A DNA stretch of 64,000 nucleotides from Halarcobacter bivalviorum (GTDB lineage: Bacteria; Campylobacterota; Campylobacteria; Campylobacterales; Arcobacteraceae). Made by a program: the position numbers and the translations under genes. The notes under the pieces are model-generated. The model searched no databases. It was not told the origin of the DNA and worked only from the letters and a program-made list of their open reading frames with translations. Of the stretch, positions 26,800 to 35,665 are shown piece by piece. Every line of letters starts with the position of its first letter. The first letter of the stretch is position 1. The stretch is from assembly GCF_003346815.1 (NCBI RefSeq), contig NZ_CP031217.1, positions 62,001-126,000 on the forward strand, in the 5' to 3' direction.

Positions 26800-27492
26800 A
26801 TGAGTACAATATCATTTTTTAACCTCTCTCTTTCTTTTCTTCCTTTAATATTTATTTGGTATTTCTATTATAAATGGACAAAAGATAAAACAGATATTAT
26901 CATTGCTACTTTTAGAATGATAATTCAGCTTATAACAATCGGTTATCTTCTTGTTTTTATTTTTAAATCAAATGATATAAAAATAGGTATTTTTATTGTT
27001 TTATTTATGATTGTAGTCTCATCTTGGATTACTCTTAGAAATACAGTTAATAAAAGTTTTAATCACTATTTACAAATCTTATTAGCAGTAGCAATTTCAG
27101 GGCTTGTAAATCTTATTATAATAATAGGCTTTGTTTTAGATTTAGAGAGTTTATATGAACCAAGATATGTTATTCCTCTTGCTGGAATGGTTTTTGCAAA
27201 TACAATGAATGCTTTATCTCTAGCTGTAGAGAGATTTGAAAAAGAGATAGAAAGAACAAGTTTTGAAGAGGCAAGACAAATAGCCTTTAAAGCCTGCATG
27301 ATACCTCAAATAAACTCATTATTAGCAGTTGGATTAGTTGCTCTTCCTGGAATGATGACAGGACAAATTTTATCAGGAGTTGACCCTCTAATTGCAGTTA
27401 GGTATCAAATTATGATTATGGCAATGACCTTATCAAGTGCAGGAATTAGTGCAATTGTCTATTTTTTATTAAAAGCTAAATTATCTAAATAA
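26800..27492 (+). CDS. ABC transporter permease, FetB/UPF0014 family
   Basis: The 230-residue protein has about seven membrane helices and matches FetB-type permeases: an early TFRMIIQLITIGYLL segment, NTMNALSLAVERFE, and the conserved PGMMTGQILSGVDPLIAVRYQIMI loop region. FetAB of E. coli exports iron. No FetA-like ATPase is next to it here. It follows gpsA by 3 bases, and its last 34 bases overlap the convergent lipoprotein gene. The substrate is inferred only. Confidence 0.85.
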   Translation: MSTISFFNLSLSFLPLIFIWYFYYKWTKDKTDIIIATFRMIIQLITIGYLLVFIFKSNDIKIGIFIVLFMIVVSSWITLRNTVNKSFNHYLQILLAVAISGLVNLIIIIGFVLDLESLYEPRYVIPLAGMVFANTMNALSLAVERFEKEIERTSFEEARQIAFKACMIPQINSLLAVGLVALPGMMTGQILSGVDPLIAVRYQIMIMAMTLSSAGISAIVYFLLKAKLSK

Positions 27493-28298
27493 TTTAGAAG
27501 TAAACTTTCCCAATTATCTTCCCATCCTTTTTGATGACTAAAATCTTTGAAAATAAAATGATTTATCTTTGATGTATCCTTAAAATAAGAGTTGTATGAT
27601 TTGAAAATAGAGCTATCAATAATAGTGTCTTTTTCTCCTATTAAATGAACTTGCTTTATCTTTTGTAGTTTTTTAGCAAACTGTGGTGGATTTAAAGAAC
27701 TAGATAAAGGAGTAAGTCTATTTTTACTAGTCCAATATTTGTGGTCTAGGTTTCCTGCAACAGTTAGTAAAAAACTGATGTCATCTCTTTTTGCACTTAT
27801 TAAAGTAGCGATTGCTCCTCCTCCTGAAAAGCCTATTAGTTCAAAGTTTTTATTTTGATTTTTTTCTTTTAATAAATCTAAAATAGTTAAATATGAAGAT
27901 AAGACTTCCTTTGAAAATCGATGAGAAGTCCAATATTTTTTTTCACACTTTTTATCATTAGTATATTGGCAAGGTCTTGCTAAATAGATTTTACAAGAAT
28001 TCTTATCTTTTAAAAATAGTTTCATAGTAAGAGGGTTTATTGGAGTAGGGTTAGAAGAAATTCTTGTTTTTGTTGCCCATGCTAAACCATCTCCTTCAAT
28101 ATAAATTCTTAAGGTTTTGCAAGAAGATATCTTTTGTAAAGAGTATAATGAAAAATCATTAGTATGAATAATCTCTTTTCTTATTTGCTTATGTTCAATA
28201 AGCTTATTAGAAATCTTAATTCTCTCTTTTACACTTGGAATAGAAGTACAAGCATTAAAAAATAAAACTATAAATAAGAGTGAAAAAAACGTTTTCAT
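27459..28298 (-). CDS. Alpha/beta-hydrolase lipoprotein
   Basis: A 279-residue protein with a lipobox (LFFNAC, Cys17) and an alpha/beta-hydrolase core. The nucleophile elbow is GFSGGGA near residue 155, with a candidate acidic residue in EKDTIID near 220 and a His in FSHQKGW near 255. It is likely a membrane-tethered esterase or dienelactone-hydrolase-like enzyme of unknown substrate. Its 3' end overlaps the convergent FetB gene, and its start abuts the upstream HxlR-type regulator, so the two probably share a transcript. Confidence 0.8.
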   Translation of the reverse strand: MKTFFSLLFIVLFFNACTSIPSVKERIKISNKLIEHKQIRKEIIHTNDFSLYSLQKISSCKTLRIYIEGDGLAWATKTRISSNPTPINPLTMKLFLKDKNSCKIYLARPCQYTNDKKCEKKYWTSHRFSKEVLSSYLTILDLLKEKNQNKNFELIGFSGGGAIATLISAKRDDISFLLTVAGNLDHKYWTSKNRLTPLSSSLNPPQFAKKLQKIKQVHLIGEKDTIIDSSIFKSYNSYFKDTSKINHFIFKDFSHQKGWEDNWESLLLNYLDNLAFNKK

Positions 28299-28643
28299 TT
28301 ATTTATTAAATTTCTCTTTATGAATCTCTCCCCAAAGATAGAGTTGCTTAAGTATAGGTTTTAAACTCTCTCCATATTCAGTTAGACTATATTCTACTTT
28401 TGGAGGAACTACTGGATAGACTTTTCTATGAACAATATTATCTTTTTCTAATTCTCTTAGTTTTTGTATTAACATCTTTTCTGTAGTTCTTGGAAGAAGT
28501 TTTTGAAGTTCATTAAATCTTAGTGTATCTCGTCTTAGATACCATAAAATTAGTATTTTCCATTTACCTGCTAAAACATCAAGTGCAGTTTCTACTGGAC
28601 ATTTTTCAATATTTTCATTTAATTGTTCAATTTTTTTATTCAT
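28299..28643 (-). CDS. HxlR-family winged-helix transcriptional regulator
   Basis: A 114-residue regulator of the HxlR type. Near the N-terminus is the conserved Cys in [17 protein letters not shown], the position used for redox or electrophile sensing in HypR, YodB and related proteins. The recognition helix region is [21 protein letters not shown] and the wing contains [14 protein letters not shown] start at 28643, 8 bases after GAAGG; an upstream in-frame TTG at 28658 is less likely. It is divergent from the YhdH-type reductase gene and shares the control region at 28644-28795. Confidence 0.9.
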   Translation of the reverse strand: MNKKIEQLNENIEKCPVETALDVLAGKWKILILWYLRRDTLRFNELQKLLPRTTEKMLIQKLRELEKDNIVHRKVYPVVPPKVEYSLTEYGESLKPILKQLYLWGEIHKEKFNK

Positions 28644-28664
28644 TATAAATACCTTCAAATCACT

Positions 28665-28688
28665 TAACTATCTTTTTAGATAGTACAT
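28665..28688. promoter_or_regulatory. Candidate HxlR operator, site 1
   Basis: TAACTATC and GATAGT are inverted arms around TTTTTA, followed by ACAT. The same elements TAACTAT and ATAGTACAT recur in front of the second HxlR gene and thioredoxin (30191-30206). The site lies 22 bases upstream of the regulator ATG, in the divergent promoter with the reductase gene. Confidence 0.5.
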
Positions 28689-28795
28689 TTCTTTTTAGTT
28701 AGTTCTTGTCTCTTTGTCTAATTTTAGCTAAAGTTTTAACATAAGTAAAGAAAAGAATAACTCCCTTTTTAAAGGGAAATTTAAAAGGATAAAGT

Positions 28796-29770
28796 ATGAA
28801 AGCATTTGTAGTAGAAAAGATAGAAGATAAAAAATTTTATTGTGGTGTTCAAGATATTGAAGTACCAACATTAGAAGAGAATGAAGTTTTAATAAAAGCA
28901 ACATACTCTTCTTTAAACTATAAAGATGCTCTAAGTTCAGTTGGAAATCCAGGAGTTACAAGAGTATTCCCTCATGTAACGGGAATCGATGTTGCAGGTA
29001 TTGTAGAAAAATCTACAAGTGAAAAGTTTAAAGTAGGACAAAAAGTACTTGTAACAGGTTATGATTTAGGTATGAATACTAATGGTGGACATAGTGAATA
29101 TGTAAAGGTACCAGCTTCATGGGTAGTTACAATTCCTCAAGGAATAAGTGATAAAGAGATTATGATTTATGGTACAGCAGGCTTAACAGCTGCTTTAAGT
29201 GTAAATGAACTTTTAAATAATGGTATTACAAGTGGAGAAGTACTTGTTACTGGTGCAACAGGTGGAGTAGGAAGTATTGCTGTTGCTATTTTAAGCAAAC
29301 TTGGATTTTCTGTAACTGCTATTTCTGGGAAAGAAGATAAAATTCCTTTCTTAAAAGATTTAGGAGCAAAAGAAGTAATCTTAAGAGCTGATTTTGATGT
29401 TGAAAATAAAAGACCAATGGGAAGTGAAAAATATGATGGAGTGATTGATACTGTTGGTGGGAATATTTTAGCAGAAGCTTTAAAAGTAGTAAAATATGAT
29501 GGGGTAGTAACTTGTTGTGGTTTAACTTCATCTCATGAATTGCTAACAAATGTATTTCCTTTTATTTTAAGAGGAGTAAGATTAATTGGTATTGATTCTG
29601 TTGAGTGTAAAATTGAGAAAAAAATAGCAGCTTGGGAGAAACTTGCAGGAGATTTTGCAATTGAGACTTTAGAAGAGTTAACAACTGAACTTAGTTTAGA
29701 TGATGTAAAAGAGGCTTATGAAAAACTATTAGCTGGAAAAGCAGTAGGAAGATATTTAGTAAAACTTTAA
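28796..29770 (+). CDS. YhdH/YhfP-family quinone oxidoreductase (acrylyl-CoA reductase type)
   Basis: The 324-residue protein belongs to the medium-chain dehydrogenase/reductase family without zinc ligands. It has YSSLNYKDALS near residue 40, the NADPH-binding VTGATGGVGSIAVAILSKLG near 150, and YDGVIDTVGG. Members reduce acrylyl-CoA or quinone-like electrophiles. Flanked on both sides by HxlR regulators with sensing cysteines, it fits a role in detoxifying reactive electrophiles. Ribosome site AAAAGGA precedes the ATG. Confidence 0.9.
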   Translation: MKAFVVEKIEDKKFYCGVQDIEVPTLEENEVLIKATYSSLNYKDALSSVGNPGVTRVFPHVTGIDVAGIVEKSTSEKFKVGQKVLVTGYDLGMNTNGGHSEYVKVPASWVVTIPQGISDKEIMIYGTAGLTAALSVNELLNNGITSGEVLVTGATGGVGSIAVAILSKLGFSVTAISGKEDKIPFLKDLGAKEVILRADFDVENKRPMGSEKYDGVIDTVGGNILAEALKVVKYDGVVTCCGLTSSHELLTNVFPFILRGVRLIGIDSVECKIEKKIAAWEKLAGDFAIETLEELTTELSLDDVKEAYEKLLAGKAVGRYLVKL

Positions 29771-29785
29771 TAGTAAATTGTGTGT

Positions 29786-30142
29786 TTATTCAATCACACA
29801 ATTTGCATCTTTGACTAGTTTTATATTGTGCTCTTTTGCATAATCTTTACCCCAATCATGTAGCTCTTGCAAGATAGGAATTAGTTTTTCTCCATTAGGT
29901 GTTAATTTATACTCTACTTTTGGAGGAATTACTGCATAAGCTATTCTCTCAACTATTCCAACTTCTTCTAACTCTCTTAGTTGCTGAGTTAACATTTTTT
30001 GACTGATTTCTGGAATTAATTTTCTTAGTTCACCATTTCTTTTTACACCTTTTTTTAAAGCCCAAAGAACCATTGCTTTCCATTTTCCACCTATCATTTC
30101 AGTAGCAAGTTGAAAAAAGCAGTTGTAGTGTTTTGTTTCCAT
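29786..30142 (-). CDS. HxlR-family winged-helix transcriptional regulator
   Basis: A second 118-residue HxlR regulator, related to the one at 28299-28643 (shared GGKWKAMVLW, VPPKVEYKLTPNG-type wing). It has Cys8 just before the first helix and another Cys four residues from the C-terminus (DANCVIE), so it could form an intra- or intersubunit disulfide. It is divergent from thioredoxin and convergent with the reductase gene. Control of trxA and of its own promoter through the 30167-30206 repeats is inferred. Confidence 0.88.
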   Translation of the reverse strand: METKHYNCFFQLATEMIGGKWKAMVLWALKKGVKRNGELRKLIPEISQKMLTQQLRELEEVGIVERIAYAVIPPKVEYKLTPNGEKLIPILQELHDWGKDYAKEHNIKLVKDANCVIE

Positions 30143-30166
30143 AAAAAAGCCTTTAATTTTTAATAA

Positions 30167-30206
30167 GATAGTTACCTAGAAGTGCCTATATAACTATATA
30201 GTACAT
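30167..30206. promoter_or_regulatory. Candidate HxlR operator, site 2, adjoining the trxA promoter
   Basis: GATAGTTA (30167-30174) and TAACTAT (30191-30197) are inverted arms; the second runs into ATAGTACAT (30198-30206), matching the right part of site 1. A TTGACA box at 30209-30214 directly behind it serves the thioredoxin gene, so bound regulator would touch polymerase there. Confidence 0.5.
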
Positions 30207-30269
30207 ACTTGACAATTGTTTACTATTAAGTTAATATACTAAAATTAAAATAAAAAAAAGGATAATTAA

Positions 30270-30584
30270 ATGGGTAAATATATTGAATTAACAAATGATA
30301 ATTTTGATGCAACTGTAAACGAAGGTATCTCTTTAGTAGACTTCTGGGCTCCTTGGTGTGGACCTTGTAGAATGCTTGCTCCTGTTATTGATGAATTAGC
30401 AGAAGATTTTGATGGTAAAGCTAGTATTTGTAAAGTAAATACAGATGAGCAACAAGATTTAGCAGTTAAATATGGAGTTAGATCAATTCCTACTATTTTA
30501 TTTATGAAAGATGGAGAAGTAGTTGATACTTTAGTTGGTGCACAATCAAAACAAGCATTAGCTGATAAATTAAACTCACTATAA
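30270..30584 (+). CDS. trxA: Thioredoxin
   Basis: A 104-residue thioredoxin with active site WAPWCGPCRML (Cys33-Cys36 region), cis-proline segment RSIPTILFMKDG and the family's usual length. It reduces protein disulfides in the cytoplasm using NADPH via thioredoxin reductase, which is encoded elsewhere. A TTGACA box and the HxlR-type repeats lie upstream, so redox-linked regulation is plausible. AAAAAAGGA precedes the ATG; a strong terminator follows. Confidence 0.97.
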   Translation: MGKYIELTNDNFDATVNEGISLVDFWAPWCGPCRMLAPVIDELAEDFDGKASICKVNTDEQQDLAVKYGVRSIPTILFMKDGEVVDTLVGAQSKQALADKLNSL

Positions 30585-30606
30585 TATTAAATAATAATAT
30601 TCAATC

Positions 30607-30632
30607 AAAGTAGCAGCTTCTTCTGCTACTTT
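30607..30632 (+). terminator. Intrinsic terminator after trxA
   Basis: AAAGTAGCAG pairs perfectly with CTGCTACTTT (10 bp) around CTTCTT, followed by TCCTTCCTCTTT. Confidence 0.75.
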
Positions 30633-30714
30633 CCTTCCTCTTTCAAATAATCTTCATATTTAAAATAAGTAAAATTAGATAAAATAACAAATCAAAAAAT
30701 ATTTAGGAAAATTG

Positions 30715-31947
30715 ATGCAACAATTTTTAGAAGAATCAAAAAAAGTTAGTAAAGAGATAGCTACCCTAAGTGGTGAAGTAAAAAATAGAATCTTAAACGA
30801 GATGGCAGATGCCTTACTTGAAAATTGTGATTATATTGTTGGTTGCAATGAAAAAGATATGAGTGTGGGAAGATTAGGTAATCTAGATGAAGCACTTTTA
30901 GATAGATTACTTCTTACAGGAGATAGAGTAGCTGATATGGCAAAAGCTATTAGAGAAATAGCTTCATTAAAAGAACCAGTTGGACGAACTCTTGATGGAT
31001 GGGTTACTGAAAATGGTTTAAATATTCAAAAAGTATCTATTCCTATTGGAGTAATTGGTATTATCTATGAAAGTAGACCAAATGTTACTTCAGACACAGC
31101 AGCACTTTGTTTTAAAAGTGGAAATGTATGTGTTCTAAAAGGTGGAAAAGAGGCTGAAAACTCAAATAAAGCAATTGCTGATATTTTAAGACATGTATTA
31201 GCAAAAAACAAGTTACCAGAACAAGCAATTTCACTACTTCCTGATTCAAGTAGAGAAGGTGTAGCAAACTTAATTAAACAAGATAAATATGTAGATTTAA
31301 TTGTTCCAAGAGGTGGAGAAGCTTTAATTAGATTTGTAAGTGAAAACTCTACTGTTCCTGTTGTAAAACATGATAAAGGACTTTGTCATATCTATTTAGA
31401 TAGGGATGCAAACCATCAAAAAGCTATTGAGATTGCAATAAATGCAAAATGTTCAAGACCTGGTGTTTGTAATGCAATGGAGACTTTACTTATTCATAAA
31501 GATGTTGCAGCATATATTTTACCTCCATTACATGAAGCATATGAGAGATATGGGACACAATTAAAAGGATGTGATCTTACAAGAAAGTTTATTGATATTC
31601 AATGTGCTACACATGAAGATTATGATACTGAATATTTGGCAAATAAATTAAATATTAAAGTTGTAGATAGTGTTGAAGATGCTATCTTACATATTTCAAA
31701 ATATGGGTCTGGACACTCTGAAGCAATAATTAGTGAAAACTACTCTACTGTAAATAAGTTTTTAAATGAAGTAGATGCAGCTTGTGTATATGCAAATGCA
31801 AGTACAAGATTTACTGATGGTGGTGCATTTGGACTTGGAGCTGAAGTTGGGATTTCTACAAATAAGCTTCACTCAAGAGGACCTATGGGAATAAATGATT
31901 TAACAACATTTAAATATAAAATTTATGGAAATGGTCAGGTAAGATAG
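30715..31947 (+). CDS. proA: Glutamate-5-semialdehyde dehydrogenase (gamma-glutamyl phosphate reductase)
   Basis: The 410-residue protein has the ProA aldehyde-dehydrogenase fold: GVIYESRPNVTSD near residue 108, the catalytic Cys in NAKCSRPGVCNAMETLL near 250, and a GLGAEVGISTNKLHSRGPMG ending. It reduces gamma-glutamyl phosphate to the semialdehyde in proline synthesis. proB is not adjacent. The ATG at 30715 follows AGGAAA; an in-frame TTG lies one codon earlier. The stop touches the next gene's start. Confidence 0.96.
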   Translation: MQQFLEESKKVSKEIATLSGEVKNRILNEMADALLENCDYIVGCNEKDMSVGRLGNLDEALLDRLLLTGDRVADMAKAIREIASLKEPVGRTLDGWVTENGLNIQKVSIPIGVIGIIYESRPNVTSDTAALCFKSGNVCVLKGGKEAENSNKAIADILRHVLAKNKLPEQAISLLPDSSREGVANLIKQDKYVDLIVPRGGEALIRFVSENSTVPVVKHDKGLCHIYLDRDANHQKAIEIAINAKCSRPGVCNAMETLLIHKDVAAYILPPLHEAYERYGTQLKGCDLTRKFIDIQCATHEDYDTEYLANKLNIKVVDSVEDAILHISKYGSGHSEAIISENYSTVNKFLNEVDAACVYANASTRFTDGGAFGLGAEVGISTNKLHSRGPMGINDLTTFKYKIYGNGQVR

Positions 31948-32274
31948 ATGTCAAAAAAAATTTATTGTATTGCTTCATTTAGAGCAAAAGAGGGCAAAGA
32001 GCAAGAGTTATTAGAAGTTTTACAAGCTTTAGAACCTCAAACACTTAGAGAAGATGGATGTATTCAATATATTGTTACAAAACATATAGAACATCCTAAT
32101 GCAATGGGAAAATCATTTCCTATTGTATTTAATGAAATTTGGGAGTCAAAAGAGGCTTTTGAATTACATTGTAATAAACCATACATAGCAAACTTTTTTC
32201 AAACACATTGTGTAGATGAAGATGGTTTTGTTGAAGACTTTAATGTATGTGTTTATTCTGATGAAGTAAATTAG
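31948..32274 (+). CDS. Putative quinol monooxygenase (ABM domain)
   Basis: A 108-residue antibiotic-biosynthesis-monooxygenase (ABM) domain protein with the typical dimeric ferredoxin-like fold pattern: YCIASFRAKEGKEQELLEVL, REDGCIQY, and FNEIWESKEAFELHCNKPYI near residue 70. Such proteins include YgiN-type quinol monooxygenases. It starts immediately after the proA stop and is co-transcribed. The substrate is unknown; quinone protection would fit the region's electrophile theme but is inference. Confidence 0.8.
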   Translation: MSKKIYCIASFRAKEGKEQELLEVLQALEPQTLREDGCIQYIVTKHIEHPNAMGKSFPIVFNEIWESKEAFELHCNKPYIANFFQTHCVDEDGFVEDFNVCVYSDEVN

Positions 32275-32297
32275 TTCTATCTTGAAGATAGAGCTAA
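32271..32297. terminator. Bidirectional terminator between convergent genes
   Basis: TTAGTTCTATC and GATAGAGCTAA form an imperfect 11-bp stem around TTGAA, overlapping the stop codons of both the ABM gene and the LysE gene. Confidence 0.55.
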
Positions 32298-32906
32298 TTT
32301 AACTGCAAGTGCTCCTAGTACAAAAGAAGTAAGAATATTTAAAATCTTAGAGATACTAGGATTTTCCATTAGTTTACTGCTTAACATATTTCCTGCGATT
32401 CCTATTGAAGAAAAAACAACTACGGTTAAAGCCATAAATACTAAACCTAAAATAATCATCTGCATTGGTATATTCCCAAGTTCAGGGTTTACAAACTGAG
32501 GAAGAAAAGCAAGAAAAAAGATTGAAACTTTAGGGTTTAATACATTCATAAAAAAACCTTTTATATATAGTTTTTTTAGCTCATTACTAGAGTTTTGAGC
32601 TGTTAAATCTAGTTTATCATCTCTATGTCTAAATGCTTGATATGCTATATATAATAAATATGCAGCTCCAATATATTTTACAAGATTAAAAGCTAGCTCT
32701 GAGGTTTGGAAAATTACAGAGATACCAAAAGCAGCAGCTGAGGTATGAATAATAATTCCACTACAAAGTCCAAGTGTTGTTACAATAGCAGCTTTTTTAC
32801 TTTTTGTCATACCCTGAGTTAAGACATAGATATTATCAGGTCCAGGTGCTAAACATAAAAGAAAAGAAGCAATAATAAACATATATAAAGATGTAGTATC
32901 TATCAT
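32277..32906 (-). CDS. LysE/RhtB-family amino-acid exporter
   Basis: The 209-residue membrane protein has about six helices and LysE-type motifs: FLLCLAPGPDNIYVLTQGM at the N-terminus (with the APGPD turn) and FFMNVLNPKVSIFFLAFLPQF near residue 115. Such exporters remove homoserine, lysine or related amino acids. Substrate cannot be told from sequence. It is a single gene with AAGGAG 6 bases before its ATG, divergent from ccoG. Confidence 0.9.
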   Translation of the reverse strand: MIDTTSLYMFIIASFLLCLAPGPDNIYVLTQGMTKSKKAAIVTTLGLCSGIIIHTSAAAFGISVIFQTSELAFNLVKYIGAAYLLYIAYQAFRHRDDKLDLTAQNSSNELKKLYIKGFFMNVLNPKVSIFFLAFLPQFVNPELGNIPMQMIILGLVFMALTVVVFSSIGIAGNMLSSKLMENPSISKILNILTSFVLGALAVKLALSSR

Positions 32907-33012
32907 AGTTTTCTCCTTTAAAAAAATAATTATATAAAAGTTTTTCTTTATACCACCAAATGAACACCTTTTCTTTATAGACTTTCAAATATATAACTGT
33001 AGGAGGTTTGAC

Positions 33013-34353
33013 TTGAGTTACTCAAAGAAAAGATATTTAACTTATCTTGCAATTACAATAATAGTATTTGTAATGCCATTTATAACAATTAATGGTAACC
33101 ATTTACTTCTTTTATCTTTTGATAAGATGCAATTTCACTTTTTAGGGCTTGTATATAATATGAATGAGCTTTATGTTATGCCATTCTTATTAATGCTTTT
33201 ATTTATTGGTATCTTTGCTATGACAGCTATGTTTGGTAGAGTTTGGTGTGGATGGGCCTGTCCTCAAACTATTTTTAGAGTAGTTTATAGAGATTTAATA
33301 GAATCAAAAATCTTAGGTCTTAGAAGAATTAAAAATAAACAAAAAGATATAGACTATTCAAAAACTTCAACAAAAATCAAAAAGTATATCTCTTTATTTA
33401 TTTGGGGAATTTTATCCCTTGTTGCTTCAATGAACTTCATGTGGTATTTTATTCCTCCAGCTGACTTTTTTACATATTTAATGAATCCACAAGAGCACTT
33501 CTTTATGATAATGTTTGTAATTAGTATTGCTCTATTTTTAATATATGATATTGTTTTTATGAAAGAACACTTCTGTACTTATGTATGTCCATATTCAAGA
33601 ATTCAATCGGCACTTTATGATGATGATACAAAGCAAGTAGTATATAACACAAATAGAGGTGGAACAATTTATGAAAATGGTGCAAAATCAATATTTGATG
33701 TAAAACAGTGGAGTGGAAATCAAGAGTGTACAACTTGTGAAGCTTGTGTAAAAGTATGTCCTACTCATATTGATATTAGAAAAGGGTTACAAGTTGAGTG
33801 TATCAACTGTTTAGAGTGTTCAGATGCTTGTAGTACAGTTATGGGTAAACTTGGTAAAAAATCATTAATTGATTGGGGAAGTACAAATACTGTAATCAAC
33901 AAAAGAAGGTCACCTCTTTTTGCAATGAAAAATATAGTTTATATGGTTTCTTTACTTGCTTGTATTTTATTAGCTCTGTTTTTTGCTGGAGAAAAAGAAG
34001 ATTTCTTAGTAAATGTAAATAAAACTACAAAACTATATGGGATAGAAGAGAGTACAGTTTCAAATAACTATGTACTAACAGTTCATAATACAAACAATAA
34101 AGAAAAATATACTTTTGCTATTGAAGTGCTTGACCCAAGATTTGAAGTTAAAAGATATAGAGAACTAGTTTTAGAGCCAAAACAGAGATTAAAAACTGTA
34201 TTAATTTTACAAACTACTAGAAAACTTGCCTCTACAAATAAAAAAGATACTCCTTATAAAACAAAGATTAAAATCTTTGCAAAAGAGAATAAGGATATAA
34301 GTGTTATTAGAGAGATCTCTTTTATGTATCCAAGAAGAGATTTACTTAAATAG
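33013..34353 (+). CDS. ccoG: Cytochrome c oxidase accessory protein CcoG
   Basis: A 446-residue membrane ferredoxin of the CcoG/FixG/RdxA family. It has N-terminal membrane helices, CGWACPQTIFR near residue 80 and CTYVCPYSRIQ near 195, followed by a ferredoxin-like segment with CTTCEACVKVCP and CINCLECSDAC near 240-275, another helix near 310, and an Ig-like periplasmic tail. It delivers or reduces copper for assembly of cbb3-type oxidase. It begins with TTG after GGAGG. It is a single gene here, away from ccoNOPQ. Confidence 0.93.
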   Translation: MSYSKKRYLTYLAITIIVFVMPFITINGNHLLLLSFDKMQFHFLGLVYNMNELYVMPFLLMLLFIGIFAMTAMFGRVWCGWACPQTIFRVVYRDLIESKILGLRRIKNKQKDIDYSKTSTKIKKYISLFIWGILSLVASMNFMWYFIPPADFFTYLMNPQEHFFMIMFVISIALFLIYDIVFMKEHFCTYVCPYSRIQSALYDDDTKQVVYNTNRGGTIYENGAKSIFDVKQWSGNQECTTCEACVKVCPTHIDIRKGLQVECINCLECSDACSTVMGKLGKKSLIDWGSTNTVINKRRSPLFAMKNIVYMVSLLACILLALFFAGEKEDFLVNVNKTTKLYGIEESTVSNNYVLTVHNTNNKEKYTFAIEVLDPRFEVKRYRELVLEPKQRLKTVLILQTTRKLASTNKKDTPYKTKIKIFAKENKDISVIREISFMYPRRDLLK

Positions 34354-35665
34354 TTTTTTCAAAAAGAAGGGAGAAAATTGACCCTTCTTTTTGTTTTTTA
34401 TACTCTATTTTCCCATTAAAATTTTTTTCTATAATTAACTTAGATAAATATAAACCTAAACCTGTACCTTCCTCTTTTGTAGTAAAATAAGGTTCAAACA
34501 TTTTTTCTTGAAATTTTTTATTTATTCCTTTTCCATTATCTTTGATATTTATAATAACATCAGCAGCTGTTGAGTCTACTTCTATCTCAATAAAAGGATT
34601 TTCAATATCTTTTAAAGCATCACTTGCATTTGAAACCAAAGATAAAATAACTTGTGATAACTCATTTTTACTTCCAAAGATTTTTATATTTTCATCTTTT
34701 AAAAAGTTTAGATTATATTTTATATTTCTTTTTTTCAATTCTTCATTTAAAATAGAAAGAGTATTTGAAATAGCATCTTTTACAAGAAACTCTTCTTTTT
34801 GTTTTGAAGGAGTATAAAACTCTTTAAACTCTTCAACTGTATGAGATAAAAACTCTAGTTGCTCTTTTGCTTGTGAATATTTTTTGTAAAAATACTCTTC
34901 ATTTAGTTTTTGTTGTTCAAATCTTGTTTTTAAATTTATTAAAATATATGAAAGATTATTTAAAGGTTGTCTAAATTGATGGGCAATATTTGCAAGCATT
35001 TCACCACTTTTTGCCATTTTTGATTGTTGTAAAAGCATATTTTCAAAGTTTTCATTCTTTTGTTCAAGACGATTATATCTATGTGAAACAGAAAAAGTAA
35101 ATAAAATAGCTTCAATGGCAAAAGCTACAAGCACTATGTCTAAAAAACCTTTTTGTTCATAAAAATCTTTAAAGTCAAAAACAAAAAGTGTAAAACAAAG
35201 AAAAGACCAACCAACTGTATAAATAAGTGTTGGTCCTACATTTTTAATATTAAAAATCACAGAGATAAATAAAATAGCATAGATAATTGTAAAAGGAAGA
35301 TACTCAAATAAAACATAATGATAAAAGGCAGTTAAAATTACAACATTTAAAAGCAAAGTATTTATTATTAACTCTTTATAGTTTGCAACTTTTGGTACAA
35401 ATCTTCCCTCATAAAAATTAATTGCAAAAACTAAAGCAAGTAAGGTAGCAAGTAAAAGTGAGATTTGTTCTACAAAATGAGGAATATCAAATAAAGAGCT
35501 ATAAGTTACAATATAACTAAGAGAAAAAACTTGCATAAGGCAGTATGAAATATAAAAAATCTCTTTTGAATAGATATATCTAATAAAAGTATAAACAATT
35601 GTCATAATAACAATACCAAAGGTTATTCCATAGAGTAAAATAGTATTTAAATTATCCAAGTTCAA
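34346..35665 (-). CDS. Sensor histidine kinase with seven-helix membrane input
   Basis: The 439-residue kinase begins with about seven membrane helices (residues 8-200) resembling a 7TMR-DISM module but without a large periplasmic domain. A coiled coil leads to the phospho-His box ANIAHQFRQPLNNLSYI near residue 228 and an ATPase domain with N-box LSLVSNASDAL, DNGKGI and GTGLGLYLSK. The signal is unknown. Its start overlaps the upstream regulator gene by 14 bases. The terminator of convergent ccoG lies inside its 3' end. Confidence 0.9.
   Translation of the reverse strand: MNLDNLNTILLYGITFGIVIMTIVYTFIRYIYSKEIFYISYCLMQVFSLSYIVTYSSLFDIPHFVEQISLLLATLLALVFAINFYEGRFVPKVANYKELIINTLLLNVVILTAFYHYVLFEYLPFTIIYAILFISVIFNIKNVGPTLIYTVGWSFLCFTLFVFDFKDFYEQKGFLDIVLVAFAIEAILFTFSVSHRYNRLEQKNENFENMLLQQSKMAKSGEMLANIAHQFRQPLNNLSYILINLKTRFEQQKLNEEYFYKKYSQAKEQLEFLSHTVEEFKEFYTPSKQKEEFLVKDAISNTLSILNEELKKRNIKYNLNFLKDENIKIFGSKNELSQVILSLVSNASDALKDIENPFIEIEVDSTAADVIINIKDNGKGINKKFQEKMFEPYFTTKEEGTGLGLYLSKLIIEKNFNGKIEYKKQKEGSIFSLLFEKTI
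34361..34392 (+). terminator. Strong terminator of ccoG, inside the convergent kinase gene
   Basis: AAAAAGAAGGG and CCCTTCTTTTT form a perfect 11-bp stem around AGAAAATTGA, followed by GTTTTTT. On the plus strand it ends ccoG; the sequence is also coding for the last residues of the kinase. Confidence 0.8.
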
